This document shows positions 14,854 to 22,165 of a DNA stretch of 24,546 nt, piece after piece; the stretch's first letter is position 1, and each line of letters starts with the position of its first letter. This DNA is from JBFGRM01 sp041563675. GTDB lineage: Bacteria > Nitrospirota > Nitrospiria > Nitrospirales > Nitrospiraceae. The notes under the pieces are model-generated. The model was given only the letters and a program-made list of their open reading frames with translations, was not told the DNA's origin and ran no database searches. Location: NCBI GenBank assembly GCA_041563675.1, contig JBFGRM010000009.1, forward strand, positions 1 through 24,546, written 5' to 3'. A program made the translations under genes and the position numbers.

Positions 14854-16734
14854 ATGCGGTTTGATGTGATTGTCGTCGGGGGTGGGCACGCCGGCTGCGA
14901 GGCGGCGCTGGCATCCGCCCGCATGGGTGCGCGCACCTTGCTGATGACCATGGACATCGACAAGGTCGCCCAGATGTCGTGCAATCCCGCTGTGGGTGGC
15001 ATTGCCAAGGGGCATCTGGTGAAGGAGATCGACGCTCTGGGCGGCGAGATCGGCTGCAACACCGACAAAGCGGGGATTCAGTTTCGGATGCTGAACACGA
15101 GCAAGGGGCCGGCGGTCCGCGCGCTGCGTGTCCAGTGCGACAAGAGGCTGTATCGCCTCGCGATGCGCGAGACGATTGTGAGCCAGCACAATCTCGAGGT
15201 GGCCTGCGGGACTGTCGATCGCCTGGTCACGAAGAATCGGAGCATCACGGGCATCGTGACGGACCGGGGGGAGCGGCTCGAGGCTGGCTCCGTGATCCTG
15301 ACCTCGGGGACCTTTCTCAAGGGATTGATCCACATTGGCCTGAACCATTTCCCCGCCGGACGTGCGGGCGAGGCCTCAGCCGAGCATCTATCGGATTGCA
15401 TGAGAGATCTTGGATTTGAGGTCGGACGTCTCAAAACTGGGACACCGCCCAGGCTCGAGCGTGCATCGATAGATTTTTCAATCATGGCGCCCCAGCCGGG
15501 CGATGACCCTCCCCTCCCCTTTTCAATCCGAACGACGAATATCCCTCAGAGGCAGGTCGAGTGTCATCTGACCTACACGACGCCGAAGACACATGAGCTC
15601 ATTCGGGAGAACCTGGACAGGTCGCCCATGTATACGGGTGTCATCGAGTCGTTGGGGCCTCGCTACTGTCCTTCGATCGAGGATAAGGTCGTCCGCTTTG
15701 CCGACAAGGCGCGCCACCAGATCTTCGTCGAGCCGGAGGGGTTGGATACGGTCGAATATTACCCCAACGGGATCTCCACGAGCCTTCCGGTCGATGTGCA
15801 GGCCGCCATGCTTCGTACGATTCCGGGCTTGGAAAATGCCACGATGCTGAAGCCTGGCTATGCGGTCGAGTATGATTATTTTCCGCCACGCCAGCTCTAT
15901 CCGACCATGGAGACGAGGCTGGTAGAGGGCCTGTACCACGCCGGACAGATCAACGGAACCTCGGGGTATGAGGAAGCTGCGGCACAGGGCATCGTCGCGG
16001 GCCTCAATGCGGTGCTCAAGCTGCGTGGTGAGCCTTCCTTCGTTCCGGATCGTTCCGAAGCCTACATTGGCGTCTTGATCGACGACCTGGTCACCAAAGA
16101 CGCCCGTGAGCCCTATAGGATGTTCACGTCGCGGGCGGAGTACCGCCTTCTCCTGAGGCAGGATAACGCCGATCTCCGACTCACCGAGACGGGGCATCAG
16201 CTGGGCCTCGTGTCCGAGCAACAGTATGCCGCAATGTGCAGGAAGCGAGAGTCTGTGCAGCACGAGGTCGCCCGGCTGAGAGCCGCGAGGCCTGATTGGA
16301 CGCCCCGCTTCGCCAGCTGGGCCGAGACCTTGTCGGAACGCGCCGTATCCCGCCAGCACTCACTCGCACAACTCCTCAAGCGGCAAGAGATCGGGTACGA
16401 GGCGCTGATGGAGGCCCTGGAGCAAGGAGGTCCGGAGGACCCGGACGTCCGCGCCTGTGTCGAGATCGAAATCAAGTACGAGGGCTACATCAAACGCCAG
16501 CTTCAGCAGGTAAGCCGGTTCAAGCGGCTGGAGCAGCGCCCCATTCCCCCCGATTTCAAGTACCACGCAGTGAGAGGGTTCTCGCGGGAGGTCCTGGAGA
16601 AGCTCGAACGATTCAGGCCAACCTCCGTTGGGCAGGCCTCTCGGATATCCGGCGTGACACCCGCAGCTATTTCTCTTCTCCTGGTCTCCTTGGAGCGAGA
16701 CCGCCGGCAGGATCGCTCAGAGGCGTCCGCCTGA
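14854..16734 (+). CDS. mnmG: tRNA uridine-5-carboxymethylaminomethyl modification enzyme MnmG
   Basis: This is the FAD-dependent partner of MnmE (GidA family) in wobble-uridine modification. The 626-residue form begins MRFDVIVVGGGHAGCEAA, the dinucleotide-binding motif, with the Gly-rich loop at 8-12. It continues with GTPPRL, PRYCPSIEDK, NGTSGYEEAAAQG and TSRAEYRLLLRQDNADLR, all hallmarks of the family. The C-terminal helical domain (about 540-620) contacts MnmE and tRNA. I chose ATG 14854 because it starts right at the FAD-binding strand and has AGGA a few bases upstream; the earlier ATG at 14800 adds 18 residues unlike the family. It lies downstream of mnmE and upstream of rsmG, the standard arrangement near bacterial origins. 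Confidence 0.97.
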   Translation: MRFDVIVVGGGHAGCEAALASARMGARTLLMTMDIDKVAQMSCNPAVGGIAKGHLVKEIDALGGEIGCNTDKAGIQFRMLNTSKGPAVRALRVQCDKRLYRLAMRETIVSQHNLEVACGTVDRLVTKNRSITGIVTDRGERLEAGSVILTSGTFLKGLIHIGLNHFPAGRAGEASAEHLSDCMRDLGFEVGRLKTGTPPRLERASIDFSIMAPQPGDDPPLPFSIRTTNIPQRQVECHLTYTTPKTHELIRENLDRSPMYTGVIESLGPRYCPSIEDKVVRFADKARHQIFVEPEGLDTVEYYPNGISTSLPVDVQAAMLRTIPGLENATMLKPGYAVEYDYFPPRQLYPTMETRLVEGLYHAGQINGTSGYEEAAAQGIVAGLNAVLKLRGEPSFVPDRSEAYIGVLIDDLVTKDAREPYRMFTSRAEYRLLLRQDNADLRLTETGHQLGLVSEQQYAAMCRKRESVQHEVARLRAARPDWTPRFASWAETLSERAVSRQHSLAQLLKRQEIGYEALMEALEQGGPEDPDVRACVEIEIKYEGYIKRQLQQVSRFKRLEQRPIPPDFKYHAVRGFSREVLEKLERFRPTSVGQASRISGVTPAAISLLLVSLERDRRQDRSEASA

Positions 16735-16827
16735 CAATCTCAAGCATGGGCTTTCTGTCGAAGGGCTAGCTCGCCTCCCGCCTGGGTCGTCATTTTTATT
16801 CTTGACCATTGACCGTCGTTGGCGTAG

Positions 16828-17484
16828 ATGTTCCACGTGGAACATGCCGGGAGAGTGGCTCGTTGGCTGCGCGCCGGAGCCGCTGAATTGGGATTATCGC
16901 TGACGGATTCCGCAATAGAACAATTTCATAAGTATCTGACCGAGCTTAATAAATGGAACAAGAAGGTTAACCTCACCGCACTTCGGACAGACGAGGAAAT
17001 CGTCATTAAGCATTTCCTCGATTCCCTCGTTTGCTGCAAGGCCCTGCAGATATCAGGTCAGGCCAGGGTGCTCGATGTCGGAGCTGGTGCCGGCTTTCCC
17101 GGGCTTCCCATTAAGATTGCCCTGAAGTCGATCGATCTCACACTGCTTGAGCCCAGCCAGAAAAAGACCGCGTTCCTCCGGCATATCGTCGGCGTCCTCG
17201 GTCTGGCAGGCGTCACCGTGGTACCTGCGAGGGTCGAGCAGGCATCGGAGGCTCCAGCGGTGAAGCCGCCCTTCAGCCATATCGTGTCCAGGGCCCTCAA
17301 ACTCCAGGAGCTCATTCGGTTCGTCGAACCGCTTCTTGCGGAAAAGGGTGTCCTTGCTTTGTGGCGAGGTCCGCGAAAGGCAGGGGTCGAGGGCCTCGAT
17401 GGATTTACACAGGACTCGGTCTATTCCTATCGGCTGCCCTTTGGCCACGGCGAGAGATATCTTCTCGTTTTTTCAAGGAAATAG
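16828..17484 (+). CDS. rsmG: 16S rRNA (guanine-N7) methyltransferase RsmG
   Basis: The enzyme (GidB family) uses S-adenosylmethionine to methylate G527 (E. coli numbering) of 16S rRNA. The 218-residue product has the WNKKVNLTA block (43-51), the SAM-binding loop LDVGAGAGFPGLP (82-94), Glu108 in LLEPSQKK, and SRALK near 160, all typical. The start ATG 16828 has no visible ribosome binding site, but its first codons encode MFHVEH because they coincide with a perfect parS palindrome. This N-terminal sequence is known from other RsmG proteins whose genes carry parS at this place. A TTGACC-N17-TAGATG promoter-like match (16802-16830) overlaps the start codon and would begin transcription too late for it. 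An alternative start at GTG 16855 is poorer. parA follows after 69 bases. Confidence 0.95.
   Translation: MFHVEHAGRVARWLRAGAAELGLSLTDSAIEQFHKYLTELNKWNKKVNLTALRTDEEIVIKHFLDSLVCCKALQISGQARVLDVGAGAGFPGLPIKIALKSIDLTLLEPSQKKTAFLRHIVGVLGLAGVTVVPARVEQASEAPAVKPPFSHIVSRALKLQELIRFVEPLLAEKGVLALWRGPRKAGVEGLDGFTQDSVYSYRLPFGHGERYLLVFSRK
16829..16844. promoter_or_regulatory. parS: parS site 1 (perfect), inside the rsmG start
   Basis: TGTTCCACGTGGAACA is a perfect 16-bp palindrome and an exact member of the chromosomal parS family bound by ParB. With one extra base on each side (16828-16845) the palindrome is 18 bp. It covers codons 1-6 of rsmG. It should load ParB clamps near the replication origin for segregation by the parAB genes just downstream. 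Confidence 0.93.
17451..17473 (+). terminator. possible weak intrinsic terminator at the end of rsmG
   Basis: CGAGA (17451-17455) and TCTCG (17463-17467) form a short stem, extended by one G-T pair, immediately followed by six T (17468-17473). It overlaps the last codons of rsmG (stop 17482-17484). The stem is short, so termination would be partial at best. Confidence 0.3.
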
Positions 17485-17499
17485 AATGACATGCAAGCT

Positions 17500-17515
17500 T
17501 GGTCCACGTGGAACA
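17500..17515. promoter_or_regulatory. parS: parS site 2 (one mismatch), upstream of parA
   Basis: TGGTCCACGTGGAACA matches the perfect site at 16829-16844 at 15 of 16 positions. The palindrome continues outwards to TTG...CAA (17499-17516). It is 38 bases before the parA ATG, so bound ParB could also affect parA transcription. Confidence 0.85.
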
Positions 17516-17553
17516 AGGCTTGGGGGCCTCATACGCTAGGAAACAGATCCGCC

Positions 17554-18330
17554 ATGGGTCGAGTCATTGCGGTCGTCAATCAGAAAGGCGGGGTTGGAAA
17601 GACCACCACGTCAATCAATCTCGCTGCCTCTCTCGCAATTGCCGAGTGCTCGGTCTTACTCGTCGACATGGACCCCCAAGCCAATGCCACGAGCGGGCTT
17701 GGGGTCGATCCGCGCAAGCTGGCTGTTTCCGTATACGATTGCATGACCGGTGAGGTGCCTCCGGGGCAGGCTCTTGTGGAAACCTCTGTCCCGAAGCTCT
17801 GGCTCATACCGGCAAAAGCGGATCTGGCCGGGGCTGAGGTCGAGCTCGTTCAGGTGGAGGGCCGCGAGGGCGTCCTGAAACGAACTTTGGCGAGCATTCG
17901 CGACTCGTACGATTTCATCATTCTCGATTGTCCACCGGCGCTGGGGCTCCTGACAATCAATGCCCTGGTTGCCGCTCAATCAATTCTGGTTCCGGTTCAG
18001 TGTGAATACTATGCGATGGAAGGGCTTGGCCGTCTGATGGAGAACGTTCAGCGGGTCAAGCAGGGATTGAACCCAGACCTCCAGACGGAGGGGATTCTGC
18101 TGACAATGTTCGATGCGCGAAACAGCTTGGCCAGACAAGTTGCCGAAGAAGTGAGGGAGTATTTCAAAGATAAGGTGTATCAGACCGTCATTCCGCGCAA
18201 TGTGACCTTAGCCGAAGCTCCCAGCTACGGTCGGCCGGTCATGCTCTACAACGTCGCCGCCGCGGGCTCCCAGGCCTACCTTCAACTCACAAAGGAGTTC
18301 CTCAGCCATGGAAAAGAAGGCGCTCGGTAG
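17554..18330 (+). CDS. parA: chromosome partitioning ATPase ParA (Soj)
   Basis: This Walker-type ATPase binds DNA non-specifically and moves ParB-parS complexes during chromosome segregation. The 258-residue form starts MGRVIAVVNQKGGVGKTTT, with the deviant Walker A KGGVGKTT at 11-18 that includes the signature Lys11. Walker A' VDMDPQ is at 37-42 and Walker B FIILDCPP at 121-128. The short N-terminus, with no DNA-binding extension, marks the chromosomal Soj type rather than long plasmid ParA. I chose ATG 17554 because it begins at the first strand; ATG 17491 would add 21 residues and read through parS site 2. AGGA lies 12 bases upstream, somewhat far. The end overlaps parB by 23 bases, indicating one transcript. 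Confidence 0.95.
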   Translation: MGRVIAVVNQKGGVGKTTTSINLAASLAIAECSVLLVDMDPQANATSGLGVDPRKLAVSVYDCMTGEVPPGQALVETSVPKLWLIPAKADLAGAEVELVQVEGREGVLKRTLASIRDSYDFIILDCPPALGLLTINALVAAQSILVPVQCEYYAMEGLGRLMENVQRVKQGLNPDLQTEGILLTMFDARNSLARQVAEEVREYFKDKVYQTVIPRNVTLAEAPSYGRPVMLYNVAAAGSQAYLQLTKEFLSHGKEGAR

Positions 18331-19165
18331 AGGCTTAGAGGCATTACTCCCAGTCACTGAAGATGATAAAATTAAACAAAATCAACATGTTATGGAAATT
18401 TACGTGGACCATGTCATGCCCAACCGTTACCAACCCCGTCTGGACTTCCCTGAGGAGGAGCTGCAGAAGTTGGCTGATTCGATCAAGCAATCGGGCCTCC
18501 TGCAGCCGATCCTCGTGCGACGGAAGGGAGATGGGCTGTATGAGCTGATCGCAGGCGAGCGTCGCTGGAGAGCCGCGAGGCTGGCCGGCCTGCGCAGCAT
18601 CCCGGCTGCGGTCAGGAACTGCTCGGACACAGAAGCGGTCATTTACGCGCTCATCGAGAACCTGCAGCGTCACGACCTCAATCCCATGGAAACCGCGCGT
18701 GCCTACCATCGGATGACCGCTGAGTTCGGGCTGACTCAAGATGAGATTGCGGACCAGGTTGGGAAGGATCGCTCGTCGGTCGCAAACTTCGCGCGCCTTG
18801 TGCATCTGCCCAGCGAAATTCAGCGGTTGGTCGAATCTAGTGCGATCTCCACCGGCCATGCGAAGGTGATTATGGGTCTCAGTCGACCGGAAGATCAGCT
18901 CCGGCTGGCACGCCGCGTGGCTCAGGAGCAACTCTCGGTGCGGCAAACCGAGCGCCTGGCCGAGGCAGAGTTCCGATCGCGGTCGCGGACGAAGGCGAGC
19001 TCGGCGCGGGCGGCCGCGAATCCATACACTGACCTCGAGGCGCGGCTGCAACGCCGGATGGGCACCAAGGTGACAATACAAAAAAGAAGGCATGGCGGAC
19101 GCGTTGTGATACACTACTTCTCTCAGCCGGAACTTGAGAGAATCGTTGAGACTTTGCTTGATTGA
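18308..19165 (+). CDS. parB: chromosome partitioning protein ParB (Spo0J)
   Basis: This CTP-dependent DNA clamp binds parS. The 285-residue protein begins MEKKALGRGLEALLP, the ParA-stimulating N-terminal peptide of the family. The N-terminal domain has the CTP-binding GERRWRAA motif (83-90) and ENLQRHDLNP (117-126). A helix-turn-helix domain (about 141-165, LTQDEIADQVGKDRSSVANF) reads parS. The C-terminal dimer domain (about 240-285) ends in LERIVETLL. A basic linker with Arg, Ser and Lys runs about 215-235. AAGGAG at 18292-18297 is 10 bases before the ATG. The gene overlaps parA by 23 bases. Two parS sites lie within 1.5 kb upstream, so the full partition system is present here. Confidence 0.96.
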   Translation: MEKKALGRGLEALLPVTEDDKIKQNQHVMEIYVDHVMPNRYQPRLDFPEEELQKLADSIKQSGLLQPILVRRKGDGLYELIAGERRWRAARLAGLRSIPAAVRNCSDTEAVIYALIENLQRHDLNPMETARAYHRMTAEFGLTQDEIADQVGKDRSSVANFARLVHLPSEIQRLVESSAISTGHAKVIMGLSRPEDQLRLARRVAQEQLSVRQTERLAEAEFRSRSRTKASSARAAANPYTDLEARLQRRMGTKVTIQKRRHGGRVVIHYFSQPELERIVETLLD

Positions 19166-19302
19166 TCATGTCGCGTCGTGGGCCGTCCTCAAGGTGCGCG
19201 CTCAAAATTTATTGACGCTTCCCAGGTGAAACCGACCGTCCTGGGCGAATGGGTCCAACACATGCTGTCGAGTCCGTGTTCCGCGTTGATCATCATATTT
19301 TT

Positions 19303-19310
19303 TAAGGAGG
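19303..19310 (+). promoter_or_regulatory. full-consensus ribosome binding site of the first bactofilin
   Basis: TAAGGAGG matches the 16S rRNA anti-Shine-Dalgarno completely and lies 7 bases before the ATG at 19318. It is the strongest ribosome binding site in the window, suggesting high translation of this structural protein. The rest of the 152-base gap after parB holds a CCCAGG/CCTGGG stem (19221-19245) and no convincing promoter. Confidence 0.85.
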
Positions 19311-19317
19311 AGTTGCC

Positions 19318-19812
19318 ATGTGGAAGAAGGACAAATCTGAGTCCAGGGGAGGGACCTGGGACGATGCAACCGAGGAGCAAGGACGGGACGCCGTCCCGAC
19401 CGATGGGGAAGGCGGGCAAGGCGTGAACGCCTTCGTCGGCAAGGGGGTTGAGTTTAAGGGAATCATCTCCTACAACGGAACGGTGCGCATCGATGGAACG
19501 ATGGAAGGAGAAATTCACACCGAGGGTACGCTCCTCGTCGGCGAGGAGGCGGTGATCACAGCGACGGTGAGCGCGGGCACGATCATCTGCAAGGGAAAGA
19601 TCACGGGGGACATCCAAGCGAAGGAAAAAGTGAAGCTGCGGACCCCCGCGATTCTGAACGGCTCCGTGACGACACCCACGCTCTCGATGGAGGAGGGCGT
19701 CCTGTTCAACGGGAGCTGTGAAATGAGCAAAAACGGTGTCCGCGACCAGGTCGACAAAGGCCTCCATCCCGTCGGCGTCCAATCGAGCAATTTGAAGCGC
19801 AGCATGGGTTAG
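19318..19812 (+). CDS. bactofilin (copy 1)
   Basis: Bactofilins polymerise without nucleotide into filaments that act in cell shape, polar positioning or chromosome organisation. The 164-residue product has a short N-terminal tail starting MWKKDK, a hydrophilic stretch, then the right-handed beta-helix bactofilin domain (about residues 40-140). The repeating Gly and hydrophobic pattern is FKGIISYNGTVRIDGTMEGEIH. The aromatic-Lys N-terminus resembles the membrane-targeting tails described for some bactofilins. The ribosome binding site is full consensus. It follows parB and is followed after 139 bases by a second bactofilin. Bactofilin genes next to parAB are known in several phyla, where they can anchor the partition machinery; a similar role here is inference. 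Confidence 0.93.
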   Translation: MWKKDKSESRGGTWDDATEEQGRDAVPTDGEGGQGVNAFVGKGVEFKGIISYNGTVRIDGTMEGEIHTEGTLLVGEEAVITATVSAGTIICKGKITGDIQAKEKVKLRTPAILNGSVTTPTLSMEEGVLFNGSCEMSKNGVRDQVDKGLHPVGVQSSNLKRSMG

Positions 19813-19870
19813 CCGTCGGAAAGTGCCACCGGGAGGCTGTTCCCGCCCGTACCACGTCAGGATCGAGTCA

Positions 19871-19882
19871 TGGAGCGCTCCA
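19871..19882. repeat. 12-bp perfect palindrome between the bactofilin genes
   Basis: TGGAGCGCTCCA is a perfect palindrome about 70 bases before the second bactofilin ATG. It has no T-run, so it is unlikely to be a terminator. It could be a protein-binding site, or chance in GC-rich DNA. The rest of the 139-base gap shows no gene. Confidence 0.3.
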
Positions 19883-19951
19883 GCTCTGAGGGTGCCCCTT
19901 CGCTGAGATGGGGCGTGCGGGCCTATGGCAGGACTTTGAGGAGGAACCAGC

Positions 19952-20410
19952 ATGTGGTCGTCGAACGACAAAAAATCGAACGGCTTCGGGGGCGATGAGA
20001 ATTTCACATTTCTCGGCAAAGGCGTCGACTTCAAGGGCATTGTCCACTTTGAAGGCACCGTCCGTATCGACGGGCGCCTGGAGGGAGAGATTCACACGAA
20101 GGGAACGTTAGTGATCGGCGAGCTCGCGACCATCAAGGGGATCATTTCAGCGGGTGTGCTGGTGAGTAGCGGCAGGATCAACGGCACAGTGACGGCGAGC
20201 GAACGAGTCCAGCTGGTGAAGCCGGCCGTGCTGATCGGCGACATCCGGACGCCGGCCATCACGATCGAGGACGGCGCGCATTTCCACGGCATGTGCGACA
20301 TGGGTGCGGACAAGTGGGAAGAGGAGCAGGCCGCGCCGCCGCAAGAAGGCGATCACGAAAACGTGCACGATCTGTCCATTCACCGGAGCAAGCGGGCACA
20401 AGATCTCTGA
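19952..20410 (+). CDS. bactofilin (copy 2)
   Basis: This 152-residue paralogue of the preceding protein has a short tail MWSSNDKK and a bactofilin domain (about 18-115). Its FKGIVHFEGTVRIDGRLEGEIH block matches copy 1 closely. The C-terminal tail (about 118-152) is different: acidic and Gln-rich at first, then with His, Ser and Lys. GGAGG at 19940-19944 is 7 bases before the ATG. The two copies share the core but differ at both ends, as expected for paralogues that may co-polymerise or bind different partners. mnmA starts 17 bases after its stop. Confidence 0.93.
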   Translation: MWSSNDKKSNGFGGDENFTFLGKGVDFKGIVHFEGTVRIDGRLEGEIHTKGTLVIGELATIKGIISAGVLVSSGRINGTVTASERVQLVKPAVLIGDIRTPAITIEDGAHFHGMCDMGADKWEEEQAAPPQEGDHENVHDLSIHRSKRAQDL

Positions 20411-20427
20411 GGCGGCACAGTATTACT

Positions 20428-21528
20428 ATGGCACGACCAACTGTCATGTTGGGGATGAGCGGTGGGGTGGACAGCTCCGTCGCGGCATTGCTCCTGACCG
20501 AGCAGGGATACCGGGTGCACGGTGTCACGCTCCAGGTCTGGGAGCACGAGGACGACACGGTCTCCCGCTCCAAGCGCTGGCAGGAGCGGGGCTGCTGCAA
20601 GGTCGGTGTCGCACGGCACGTGGCCAAGCGGCTGGGGATCACGCACGAGGTGATCGACACACGCGAGGCGTTCCGGGCCGGCGTGATTGACGATTTCCTG
20701 TCGGGCTACCTCGCAGGGACGACCCCCAATCCCTGCGTCCGGTGCAACGAGCGGGTCAAGCTGCGGCTGCTCCATGACCTTGGGCGAGCTCGGGGCGTCG
20801 ACTGTGTCGCCACGGGGCATTATGCCAGAATCCTGATGCACGAGGGCCGTCCGTCCCTGTACCGATCCTCTAACGCAACCAAGGACCAGAGCTACTTTCT
20901 GTACCGGCTGAAGCCCGAGTGGCTGCCGTCCCTGCGCTTTCCCGTCGGGGACATGCAAAAGTCGGAGGTCTATGCCCGTGCGGAAGACCTCGGGCTGCCG
21001 GCAGAAGAGCTGAAGGAAAGCCAAGAGATCTGCTTCGTGAGCGAGGGAAACTACCGGTCGTTCGTGGAGCGCGAGGCCCCGCAGGCAAAGCGTCCGGGGC
21101 TGTTTCTGGACGAGACCGGCCGGCCGATCGGGGAGCATGACGGCGTCGCGTTTTATACGCGGGGCCAGCGTCGCGGTCTCGGCGTCGCGGCCGGCCGCCG
21201 CCTCTACGTGCAGACCGTCGTGCCCCAGACGAACACGGTCGTCCTCGGTCCGGAGGAGACCCTCCTGCAGGCCGAGTGCAGGGTGTCGGACTTGAACCTG
21301 TTTGACGACCGGATCGGCGACGAACCGGTGGAGGTCGAAGCCAAGGTTCGCTACGCCACGCCCTCGTCGCCCGCCACCCTGGAGCCCGCGAGCGGCGACG
21401 GGGTGCTCGTCCGATTCAGGACCCCTCAGCGAGCCTTGAGTCCCGGCCAGTCCGCGGTCTTCTACTGCGGCGATCGTGTGCTCGGCGGTGGCATCATTCG
21501 TGAGGATTTCCGCGGCCTTCCTTCTTGA
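20428..21528 (+). CDS. mnmA: tRNA-specific 2-thiouridylase MnmA
   Basis: The enzyme uses ATP to activate U34 of Lys, Glu and Gln tRNAs and inserts sulfur at position 2, complementing the MnmE/MnmG modification of the same base. The 366-residue product carries the PP-loop GMSGGVDS (9-16), NPC103VRCNERVK with the catalytic Cys103, VATGHYAR, KDQSYFLY (152-159) and SQEIC202FV with the second catalytic Cys. The C-terminal beta-barrel follows (about 280-366). I chose ATG 20428 because it places the PP-loop near the N-terminus; the frame is open upstream into the bactofilin gene. No good ribosome binding site is seen 5-10 bases before it (GAGG lies 16 bases away), so translation may depend on coupling with the bactofilin. 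Confidence 0.96.
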   Translation: MARPTVMLGMSGGVDSSVAALLLTEQGYRVHGVTLQVWEHEDDTVSRSKRWQERGCCKVGVARHVAKRLGITHEVIDTREAFRAGVIDDFLSGYLAGTTPNPCVRCNERVKLRLLHDLGRARGVDCVATGHYARILMHEGRPSLYRSSNATKDQSYFLYRLKPEWLPSLRFPVGDMQKSEVYARAEDLGLPAEELKESQEICFVSEGNYRSFVEREAPQAKRPGLFLDETGRPIGEHDGVAFYTRGQRRGLGVAAGRRLYVQTVVPQTNTVVLGPEETLLQAECRVSDLNLFDDRIGDEPVEVEAKVRYATPSSPATLEPASGDGVLVRFRTPQRALSPGQSAVFYCGDRVLGGGIIREDFRGLPS

Positions 21529-21554
21529 CAGGTCCTGATCCCCAGTGGTAGCCT
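21525..21554 (+). promoter_or_regulatory. possible promoter of the atpHAG genes
   Basis: TTGACA (21525-21530, overlapping the mnmA stop) is a perfect -35. After 18 bases TAGCCT (21549-21554) is a poor -10, matching 3 of 6. It is the only promoter-like match in the 98-base gap before atpH. A six-T run at 21561-21566 has no clear stem before it. Confidence 0.4.
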
Positions 21555-21626
21555 GCCCCGTTTTTTCGTGCCCACCCGCACGCAAACGTTGCCGAAACAC
21601 CCCCACGCCAAACCGTCAGGACCAAG

Positions 21627-22163
21627 ATGAAGGGTTCCGTCTCACGCCGATATGCCAGAGCTCTCTATGAGCTCCTCGATCCACCCGCGGTGGAGCAGGT
21701 CCGCGAGGGGCTCGAAGCCGTGAGCCAGGCGATTGCGGACTCCGAGGCGCTCAGACATGTCGTGGCCTCGCCGGCCTTCGGCGTGGAGGAAAAGATGGCG
21801 GTGCTCTCGGAGTTGAGCGTGCGCCTCGGTTGTCCGGAGGTGGTGAAAACTTTCCTCAGGCAGCTGATCATCAAGAACCGCATGGGCCATCTCGGCGACA
21901 TCGCCGAGGCGTTCGGCGACCTCGCCGATGAGACGAAGGGCGCCAGGGCGGTGACGATTACGGCGGCGTCCGCCATACCGGCCGCGGAGCAGAAGCGCCT
22001 GCAGAGCCGTTTGCGCGACCTGCTGCAAAAGGACGTCACGGTCACGTATGAGACCGACCCGCGGTTGGTGTCTGGACTGAGAGTGCGAGTCGGGAGCCTG
22101 GTCTATGACAGCTCCATCGGAAATCGTCTGAGTACCATGCGGACGCTGCTGGCGAAGGAGTAA
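21627..22163 (+). CDS. atpH: F1 ATP synthase subunit delta
   Basis: This stalk subunit joins the F1 head to the peripheral b stalk. The 178-residue protein fits the OSCP/delta family: SRRYARALYELL at the N-terminus, a helical N-domain (about 1-105), and the conserved C-terminal DPRLVSGLRVRVGSLVYDSSIGNRL at about 147-171. AGGA lies 5 bases before the ATG at 21627. It is followed by atpA after 2 bases. In many genomes the b-subunit gene atpF precedes atpH; here mnmA does, so the Fo genes must lie elsewhere. Confidence 0.95.
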   Translation: MKGSVSRRYARALYELLDPPAVEQVREGLEAVSQAIADSEALRHVVASPAFGVEEKMAVLSELSVRLGCPEVVKTFLRQLIIKNRMGHLGDIAEAFGDLADETKGARAVTITAASAIPAAEQKRLQSRLRDLLQKDVTVTYETDPRLVSGLRVRVGSLVYDSSIGNRLSTMRTLLAKE

Positions 22164-22165
22164 GC

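Noticed and set aside
16802..16830. TTGACC-N17-TAGATG as the rsmG promoter
   Set aside because: The hexamers are fair, but the predicted start (near 16837) lies after the rsmG ATG and inside parS. It is kept only as a comment on rsmG.
21555..21570. T-run after mnmA as an intrinsic terminator
   Set aside because: Six T residues are present at 21561-21566, but I found no stem directly upstream.
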